From Streptomyces iakyrus (lineage in GTDB: Bacteria > Actinomycetota > Actinomycetes > Streptomycetales > Streptomycetaceae): a stretch of 10,083 bases of DNA. Numbering within the stretch: position 1 is the stretch's first letter; each line of letters opens with the position of its first letter. Made by a program: the position numbers and the translations under genes. Below, in pieces: positions 1 through 7,700 of the stretch. Under the pieces are notes generated by a model. The model did not search any database and was not told the origin of the DNA. It saw only the letters and a list, made by a program, of their open reading frames with translations. Location of the stretch: positions 1 to 10,083 of the forward strand of contig NZ_JNXI01000052.1 of assembly GCF_000717055.1 (NCBI RefSeq), read 5' to 3'.

Positions 1-1
1 C

Positions 2-79
2 ACCCGCTATGACAAGCGCGGCTACGTTTTCCTCGGCACCGCGACTGCCGCAGCCCTCGTCATCTGGCTCCGCGCATGA
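2..79 (+). CDS. 3' end of an IS5-like transposase (partial)
   Basis: The first 25 codons, ending at TGA 77-79, read TRYDKRGYVFLG followed by TATAAALVIWLRA. This resembles the extreme C-terminus of Streptomyces IS5-type (DDE) transposases, where an RYDKR-like stretch is followed by a hydrophobic helix (LVIWLR). The gene enters from outside the window, so its catalytic residues cannot be examined and it may be intact or decayed. It converges on the HEAT-like gene, with only 15 bases between the two stop codons (TGA at 77-79; TAG read on minus at 95-97). No clear terminal inverted repeat can be set because the other end of the element is not visible. The family call rests on a short tail and is moderate. 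Confidence 0.55.
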   Translation, partial: TRYDKRGYVFLGTATAAALVIWLRA

Positions 80-94
80 TCGGCCGGACAAGTC

Positions 95-589
95 CTAGGA
101 GGCACTGAGATCCTTGGCTTCGAGGGCGTCCAGGAGCTTGCTGGCAGCCTCAGCGACCTCGGGGTCGATGGAGCCGGTCATCCCCTGGACGACCTGGCGG
201 CCGGCTAGCACCGCCTGATGCGCGGTGAATTCCCACTGGACCTTGTGGGCGTAGTTGTCGGCGTACTTAGGAAGAGCCTCTGCTGCGGAGTGACTCCACT
301 CCCGCGAGGAGTAGATGTTCAGCAGGAGTTGGAGCACCTCGGCTTTGCAGGCCACGTGAGGAGCCCCGGCCAGTTCCAGGAGGAAGGGTACGGTCGGAGC
401 GGTGGCCTCGGAGATGACGAAGCCCAACTCGCACACCAGATCAGCCAGGTAGTCCAGGGCCAGGCTCCCAGTCTCGCGATCCGACCAGGCCGCCTTGGAG
501 AGCAACGTGGGAATATCCCGCGCGGAGCCCTTGGGCACCTCGAGGTCACCCCACTGGAGCCGTCCCAGCCCCTTCAGGATGGTTCCCAA
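95..589 (-). CDS. HEAT-like helical-repeat protein, possible second immunity protein
   Basis: A 164-residue cytoplasmic protein with no signal peptide or membrane segment. It is built of amphipathic helices. LGRLQWGDLEV (8-18) and ARDIPTLL (23-30) are followed by ATAPTVPFLLELAG (62-75), then HVACKAEVLQLLLNIY (78-93). The pattern of Trp near residue 13, D-I-P-x-L-L, and A-T-A-x-x-V-P-F-L-L-E-L then K/R-A-E-x-L-x-L-L is what I recall from actinobacterial HEAT-like proteins found near polymorphic toxins. The start is TTG at 589: an in-frame TGA lies just upstream (596-598), and later starts would lose the family N-terminus. A GGAGG lies about 13 bases upstream, which is long spacing. It lies 151 bases downstream of the bL12-like gene on the same strand, so it may be co-transcribed. 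Function is inferred from fold and context; an unrelated scaffold role is possible. Confidence 0.7.
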   Translation of the reverse strand: MGTILKGLGRLQWGDLEVPKGSARDIPTLLSKAAWSDRETGSLALDYLADLVCELGFVISEATAPTVPFLLELAGAPHVACKAEVLQLLLNIYSSREWSHSAAEALPKYADNYAHKVQWEFTAHQAVLAGRQVVQGMTGSIDPEVAEAASKLLDALEAKDLSAS

Positions 590-595
590 GCCCGC

Positions 596-730
596 TCACC
601 CGCCTCCGAACGTGTCGGTGATACCTAGCCGGTCCATGACGCGTTGGCACTGATCACAACCGGGGATCAGGTCTCTGTTGCCGGGATGACCGAACGGCTT
701 ACACCCCGTTACGTATCGTCGCGTTACGAA
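596..730 (-). pseudogene. Possible remnant of a small Cys-containing protein
   Basis: In the gap between the two downstream genes, one minus frame is open for 44 codons from TAG (731-733) to TGA (596-598). It reads GCKPFGHPGNRDLIPGCDQC, then QRVMDRLGITDTFGGG. The C-x14-C-x2-C spacing and ordered composition look protein-like, yet the stretch contains no ATG, GTG or TTG ahead of the Cys residues. It could be a gene that has lost its 5' end, for example through earlier toxin-cassette replacement, or it could be chance. It lies in the same frame as the HEAT-like gene, which starts seven bases after its stop. I do not recognise a family. Confidence 0.25.
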
Positions 731-740
731 CTATTCGGCG

Positions 741-1166
741 TCAGGTGCCGGTGGAGTCACCTCTTTGAATGGTGGCACTCACTCCAACTTTTGCGAGGAG
801 CTCGCCAACAAGTGTGACTTCCACCAGTGTTCCCTGATATCCCGTATGGCTCAGCTCTTTTGCGTCTTCCTGAGCCTGTTTGACACTGCTTCCGAAGGCG
901 TCGCGGAATGCCTTTAGGATCTTACCGCTCGGCCTGTCCGGGCCTTCGAGAAGGATGCGGTAGGTTCCGTGCTCTGCAAGAAGGGGGGTGCGCACGGCAT
1001 CGGGAGCGGGGCCCCACCCCGCGTCATGCCAGTTCCCGCATGTGTCGCAGGCCCACTCAAGTTCCCAACTCAGTCGTCCATCCCTGATCAACTGCACCGC
1101 CCAGCCTTCGCATGGCTCTCGGCAGTTGCTGCACGCTCCGGTGAGTCGCGCTGCCTGTTCTGTCAC
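741..1166 (-). CDS. Candidate immunity protein: zinc-ribbon-like N-terminus plus bL12 C-terminal-like domain
   Basis: A cytoplasmic protein of 141 residues from GTG 1166, the likely cognate immunity protein of the RHS toxin by position. The chosen GTG overlaps the toxin stop in a GTGA (1163-1166), and GAGGG lies 6-7 bases upstream; an in-frame GTG at 1172 would add two residues but sits directly against that purine run. The N-terminal part has two Cys pairs, GACSNC (C12, C15) and ACDTC (C40, C43), suggesting a zinc ribbon, with a further Cys at 19. Residues 69-133 align almost gap-free with the bL12 (L7/L12) C-terminal domain: YRILLE matches FDVILK, ILKAFR matches VIKAVR, GSSVKQA matches GLGLKEA, and LLAKVGVSATI matches ALEEAGAEVEV. 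Equivalents of E. coli L12 K70, A71, R73, G77 and K81 are kept; K84 is Gln. Immunity is inferred from position, the bL12-like fold from alignment by eye. Confidence 0.75.
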   Translation of the reverse strand: MTEQAARLTGACSNCREPCEGWAVQLIRDGRLSWELEWACDTCGNWHDAGWGPAPDAVRTPLLAEHGTYRILLEGPDRPSGKILKAFRDAFGSSVKQAQEDAKELSHTGYQGTLVEVTLVGELLAKVGVSATIQRGDSTGT

Positions 1167-1726
1167 TTCCACCCTCGCAGTCGCAGGTACCTATCTACTG
1201 TCCCGTAGAACTTATCGGAAAGTCCAGAGCCGTCACGTGGGTGATGCGTACCTGCAGGGATGCCACGCTGGAACCAACGATGGTGAAGTTCCTCGTGTAT
1301 GAGGGTGGTGCGCAATTCGTTTCGGCTGGCGAAGGGCTTCCAGCCGATACGAGTACCCGCATTTGGCTTGGATATCCCGGTGTTCACCTTAGGGCTGTAC
1401 TGCGGGTAGTGGGTGAACCTGATGTTGGGGAAGTCCTCCCTGATTGAAATGTCAATGGCGCGGTTTCTCGATCTGGCTGTTTTGCCGGTCACATTGCTCA
1501 GATCTGCTACCCACTCATTCCCTGCGCCTCTGTGCTCGACGAGCGATCGGCCGGCCCCGAGCTTGCTACCGATGCCAGCGCCGACCATGCCGGCTGCGCA
1601 TCCCATTGCAGCCGCCCCGCCGACTTGGCCCCAGTTGACTTTGCGGCCGGACAGGCGCTGGGTGAGCCAGTCGAGTCCGCCGTCGACGACGCCGCCGATG
1701 ATGCAGCCGGCGATGAGGGGGTTGTT
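1163..1726 (-). other. RHS C-terminal tip: pre-toxin segment and HExxH toxin module
   Basis: Everything after the DPSG that ends the RHS core (residues 2292-2478) is the variable tip. Residues 2294-2350 are Gly/Ala-rich and hydrophobic (PLIAGCIIGGVV, then GQVGGAAAMGCAAGMVGAGI), as often seen just before toxins in polymorphic systems, where they may aid membrane passage. The last 127 residues form the toxin candidate. It has RNRAIDI (2378-2384), HYPQYSP (2397-2403), GTRIG (2415-2419), LIHEELHHRW (2433-2442), HHP (2452-2454) and RYLRLRGW (2470-2477). HEELH fits the zincin HExxH motif; H2452, H2453 or an Asp could be the third ligand. A His-rich nuclease cannot be excluded. I cannot name the family. 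Confidence 0.6.
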
Positions 1727-4700
1727 GCCGGAGGGGTCGGTGTAGGTGGTGGGGGAGGACAGGGCGTATTGGTAGAGGTTGGTGCCGCCGGCGTGGCCGA
1801 TGGGGTCTTGGGAGATGAAGCGGCCGGTCTGGGGGTCGTAGTAGCGGTTGCGGTAGTAGAGCAGGCCGGTGCCGTCGTCTTCGCGGCCGGTGAAGGTGTA
1901 GGGGTTGGAGGTGTTGGTGCCGGTGGCGGTGGGGGTGCCGTTCGGGTCGTAGGCGTAGGTGGTGGCGAGGGTGCCGTCAGTGTTGGCCAGGCCCACGACG
2001 GTGCCGAGGGCGTCAGTGAGGTAGACCTGCGTTTTGCCGCCTTCGGTGCGGGTGAGGAATTGGTCCAGGCCCGAGGTGGCCACGCTTGCTGTCGTTGTCC
2101 CGGAGGCGTTCTGCTCGACCAGGGGGTTGGTGCCGTCGGTCAGGTACCGGCTGGTGGCGGTGCCGGTCGTCTTGGAGATGCGGCCGCCGAGCGGGTCGTA
2201 GCCGAACGATGACGCGGTACCTGCCTTGGTCAGACCGGTGAGTTGGCCGCGGGCGTTCCAGGTGTAGGTGCGCAGACCGTCGTTCTTGAGCTGGCCGACA
2301 TCGTCATACGTGAAGGTGCGGCCGTTGTAGGTGCTGATGCGGTTGTCCTTGCCGAACTGCGTTCCGCTCTCCGCGGCGGGCAGAGCCACCTTGGTAAGCG
2401 AGCCGGTCAGGCCGGCCTGCAGGCCGCGGATATCCCTGGTGTACGTCAGGTCACCGACCGTCTTGGTGCCTTGGGCGTAGGCGATGGACTTGATGACACC
2501 GGTGGTGTCGTAGCCGGTGGTGCGGGTGATGCCGCCGGGCAGGGAGGCGGTCTTCTCCCGGCCCACGGCGTCCAGGCCGAAGGTGACGTCCTGGGTGCCG
2601 GTCTTGACCGACTTGAGGATGCCGGACTTGTCGTAGCCGTAGGTGGTGCTTGTTCCGGCTGCGGTCATCAGTTTGCGGCGGTCGGCGGCGTCGTAGTCGT
2701 AGGTGACCTTGCCGGTGGGGCCGGTGGTGGTGGCCAGGCGGTCGTGGACGTCGTAGGTGAAGGCCTGGTTGCCGGCTTTGCTGTCGGTGATCTGCTTGAG
2801 CAGGTCCCGGGTGTCGTAGTCGTAGGTGACGGTGGACTCGGCCTGGCCGGCGGCGTCGACGCCGTACTTGGTGCTCTTGGGCCGGCCGAGCAGGTCGTAC
2901 TCGGCGACGGCGGCCTTGCCGGACCTGCTGGTGGCCTTCTTCAAGAATCCGGCCGCGTCGTAATCGAACAGCGCCTGCGCGCCCAGCGGGTCGGTCGCCG
3001 TCTTGGGGCGGTCGGCTTGGTCGTAGTCCCACTTGGTGGTGTTCTGGCGGGCGTCGGTCAGGGTGGTGAGGTTGCCGTTCTCGTCGTAGCCGAGCGCGGT
3101 GGTGTGCCCCAGCGGGTCGGTGATCTCCCTGGGCTGGTTGAGCGCGTCGAACAGCACCGTGGTCTGGGAGCCCGCCTGGTCCAACAAGGCGCTGGTTCGG
3201 CCCGCGCTGTCGGTGAACTGCGCGGTAGTGCGGCCTTCGGGGTCCGTGACAGCAGTGAGGTCGCTGTTGCTGTAGGCGTAGGCCGTGACGGCGTCCGAGG
3301 CGTCGGTAGCTGTCTTGAGCTGCCCGGCACCGTTGTAAGTAAAGGTGGTCTCTCGGCCTTCCGGATCGGTGATCTTCGCCAGGTTGCCATTGGGCTCGTG
3401 AGTGAAACGCGTGGTGTGGCCGAGTGCGTCGGTGATGCTGCTCGGTTGGTCGTACGGGCCGTCGTAGACCACGGTGCCGGTGGAGCGCGCCTCGGTGGTC
3501 CCGGAAAGCTCGGTCGCGCCGGTGACACGGCCCTCGGAGTCATACGAGAACTTGGTGCGCCGTCCGTAAGGATCGATCACTGCATCGACGCGATGGTTGG
3601 CGCCGCGCTCATAGACCGTCTTGCGTGCCAGGTCGGTGCCATAAGCCTGAGTGTCGGAGGTGCCATAGCCCTGGTCGAACTCCACCCGACGCACGGCGCC
3701 GCCCGGCTGGGTCACCTCCGTTGCGGTGATCTCTCCCGTGCCGGTGGTGGTGTAGGCGAAGGCGTACTTCGCACCCTCGGTCAGCGTCTGTTGCTTGACT
3801 CTCCCGCTTGTATCGTACGAGTTGCTCATGTAGACGATGCCGCGGGCGTCCTTCGCCGTGGCGATGCGGTTCGAGGTGCCGTCGTAGGTGTAGGAACTCA
3901 CCTTCCCCGCCGGGTCGGTGACCGTTTCGAGCCGCCCAGCACTGTCGTATGTGTACGACACGGTGCGGCCGGAGTTGTCCCGTGCCCGGGTGACACGGCC
4001 ACGTGCGTCGTAGGAGAGAGTGATCCACCGGCCTCCGGAGGTCACGAGGCGAGTGAGTGCCCCTCGGGTACCGTCGGCGCGGGTCAGGGTCAGGGTGTTG
4101 CCGTAGCGGTCGCGGATCTCCTTCAGCGGGGCGTACTGCGGGAACACCCACACGGTGCCGTCAGGGAAGGTCAAGTTCCAATAGGCGTTGTTCCAGTCGA
4201 TGACTGTGCCGCGGAAGGGGCCCGAGGTTCCGGCCGGTTTGAAGACAGCGTCGCCGAAACCGGTGCCCGAGGAGGTGCGCACGTAGTGCACCTTCCGCCC
4301 TCCGGGAAGGTACAGGTCGACTTCCTTGTACTGCTCCTTGGAGTGCAGGAACGCGTTGTAGGTGAGGTCGCGTCCGATGCCGAAGGCACGGCTGGCGGTG
4401 TCGCCCTGCCAGTACGTGCGGGTGATTTCGACCGGCGTGAGGGAGTCATCGACCGCCAGGTCGGTCCGGGAGTCGGTGAGCAGTCCCGTCGACAGCTCCA
4501 CAGGGTCGCCGGAGAGCCAGTCGAGGGTGTCGTCCAGCCAGGAGGTCAGCCACGGGGGCAGCGCCGAGGTATTAAACATCGCGCCGTGGAAGGCCCATAC
4601 CCGGGTCTTGCTGTCCGGGATCACCTGCTTGCCGTCGGCGCTGACCTCGCCGTGACCGTAGATGTACCAGCCTTTGCCGTCCGGGTCGTAGTCCATGAAG

Positions 4701-7700
4701 TCGACCCGGGTGCCCGGTGGCTCATGTGTGTAGTTGGGGTAGACGATCTGGGCACCCTTGGGGAACAGATACGTCCCGCCCGGCTGCACGGTGAAGTAGA
4801 CGGGGACGACGCCGTTCTTCGGCAGAGGAAACGGTGGCTTGTCGATCGGGATGGCTGTGATGCCCAACTCGGTGACGGCCTTGCCGTTTTCGTCCCGGAC
4901 CACCGACCCCTTGGGGATGCGAACCTCAAGCCCTGGGATCTGGGGCGTGGTCAGGACGACGTCCTTCTTCGCGGGCGCGTCGAAGGTGACCGTGTGCTTG
5001 GTGTCCAGCGGCGTCATCCACACGGGAAAGCCCAGGTCTACTGACGTGCCGGCCTTGGGACGTATACGGATGTCGAAGCGGCCGTAGCTGCGCTTTTTGG
5101 TGTTTGCAGTGGAACCGTCGACTACCACAGTCGTGGCGCTCGGGCTGAATCCGGCCACCGCAAAACGGCCCTTGGCGTCCGTGAGTGTTCTCTTGCTGCC
5201 GACCCGGACTGTCACCTTGGCCAGCGGCTTGCCATCCAGCTTGAGCACATGCCCGGTGAGCGCGGTCGATCCCGGCGGGGCTCGCAGTTTGGCCGGCGCC
5301 TTCGGTGCCCCGCCCCGCCTGGTTACCCAGTCACGGCCCGACAGGTTGTGCTTGTCCGGGCGCCACGCATCTGCGCCGGCCGGGACGATGCCGCCGTCGG
5401 CCTTTCCGCGGTCCGCGCCATCGCTGTCACCTGCACTTTCCGCTGAGTCCTTAGCGGCTTTCTCACTTCCATCGCCTGACGCCTTCGCTGTCGCTGTGGT
5501 CGACAGGCCGAGGCTGTAGGTACCGGTCTTGAGTAACGCCGGGGCCACGGTGAGGGTGTAGGTGCCGGCCGCAGACAGCTCCGGCAGCGCGTACGACGTG
5601 GTACTGGTCGTCATGTACCGGTCGGCGACGAGCCACTTGCCGTCCGGTCCGTAGATCGACAGGTACCAGTCGAAGGGCGGTGGGCTCCCCAGCCGCAGAG
5701 TGAGTTTCTGCCCGGCTGTGCCGGTGAAGGTGAACCGGGCGTTCTGCCCCGGGGTACTGATCGCGGCGGACCGGTTGCCCCCGCCGACGGTGAGTGCCCC
5801 GGCCTCAACATCTGCAACCATCGTGGCGGTGGTGCTGCCGGTGACCGGATTGAGCGGTTGCAGCAGCAGGCGGTAGGTGCCTGCCGTCAAGGGAGCCCTC
5901 AGGTCCACATCGGTTGTGGCGGTAGAGATGTACACGGTGCTGCTGGCCTCGGTCGCGCCCGGTTTGAGTACTTTGACTTCCGAGGTCCCGGTGATCGTGG
6001 TTCCGCTGAACACCACAGCGGCACCGTCCCCAGCCTGAGCGGCCAGCGTGAACTCCAGCTGCTGGCCGGGCCGGGTGATCGTTCCCGTGCGACCAGTCTG
6101 CGAGAGAGCGCCACCCTTGGCCGGGCTGGACAGCCACAGTGTCACGCCACCGGTGCCGGCATTCTGCGGCTCCAGCAGCAGGGTGTAGGCCGAACCGGCG
6201 GTGAGGGAACGCAACGGGGTTGCGTGGGCGGTCTTCTGCAGGACTGATGTGACAAAGGTGCCGTCCCCGCCGGACTGGCCGACCAAGTTGACGTAAGTGA
6301 TCTGGTTGATGCTGTTGCCGGTGAGCCCCACACCGAGGACGTCACTGGCCGGGGCGGTGAAACGGGCGCGGATGCGCTGACCCGGGCGGGTCACTGTGAC
6401 CGGCGCCGAGGCACCGTCCACCGAAACATCGACAGCCAGGTCGGCGGAGAGGGTGAGCTTTGCGCTCCCCTGAGCACCGTTGTAAGGGTCTAGGACCACC
6501 GTGTACGTTCCGGTCTCCGGCAGGTCCGGCAGCCCTTTGGTACGTGCGCTGCCGGAAGTCACCACCGCGGAGCTGACGACCTTGGCCCCGGATGGAGCGA
6601 TCACGTCGAAGTAGACGGATGTGGTGAATGTGTTCTCGGTGAGCCCCAGCGAAAGGTCATCTCCGGCCGAAGCGTTGAAGGATGCCGCGGCGTTCTGCCC
6701 GAGGCGGTTGATCGTCGCGACGGTCGATTCCCCGGTCGTGGTAAGCCGTCCCACGTCCACTGGTCGCGACAGGGTGGTCGCGAGAGTTCCCGTGCCGTTT
6801 TGCGCAGGTGACATCTGCAGTCGGTAGGTGCCGGCTTGCGCCAGGACGGCGCTGTCCCACTCGGTGGTGTTATCGGCTGGGACGATGAAGCTGTCTACCC
6901 GGCTGCCGTCCGGGGCGTAAACCTGGCAGGTGACGTAGGAGGAGAAGCCCGCGGGGGTGACCCCGAGCGACACCTTCTGCCCGGCGGCTGCGCTGAAGGA
7001 CAGCATGCCGTCCTGCCCGGGACGGGTGATGCCCAACCGCACGGCATCAGCGTCCGGTTCGAGCCCGCTTGCCTTGATGTAGTGCGAGACCGTGACGGAC
7101 GCGGTTCCGGTCGCACCGTTCGCGGGGTCCAGATAGAGGGTGTAAGAGCCGCTCGCAGGGAGCGAGTCAATGTCCAAAGAGGCCACGGACGCCTTGGACA
7201 CGTAAAGGGAGTCGACCTGATCGCCGTTGGGGGCGTACAAGCGCACGTTCGTGCCATCGCTCATTCCTGCGGTGTCGATGCCGAGGCTGAACGAGTCCCC
7301 CTTGGATGCCGCGATCTTCCACGCACCGTCCTGACCGGTCCGGCTCATGCGTGTGGCGGTCGGCGCGTCGGTGAAGCCGAGTTCGCCACCCGCGGGATGG
7401 GACACCGTGACGGTCGCTGCCCCGGTAGCGGTGGACGGGGGGTCAATCACCAGGGAGTAGGTTCCGGAGACCGGGAGATCACGGACCTCGTAGTCGCTTG
7501 CGCCTTGAGGGATGTAGCCGTTGCTTCCCACCGTGTCGCCACGTGGATCGACCAGTTGGACGGTCGCCCCGGAGAACGTGGACTGAGTGAACCCCACGGA
7601 CAGGCCCTTGCCCTCTTCCGCGTCGAACAGCACCCGGGCACGCTTGCCGGCCTCGGTGACGGCGACGGAGACTGGCTCATCGGTCATCGAGGCGCGGACG

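Noticed and set aside
91..100. CTAG at the left transposase tail (95-98) and at the right fragment (9863-9866) as IS target sites
   Set aside because: CTAG also occurs elsewhere in the window (for example near 627), and no inverted repeats could be matched to define the element ends.
707..728. CGTTACG repeated at 707-713 and 722-728
   Set aside because: Only two short copies in a small gap, with no promoter-like element nearby. Likely chance.
2243..5044. Very long open plus-strand frame of 933 codons opposite the RHS gene
   Set aside because: It is antisense to the YD-repeat region, its translation is low-complexity Gly/Val/Ala/Arg, and no domain is visible. Long antisense frames are expected opposite GC-rich coding sequence.
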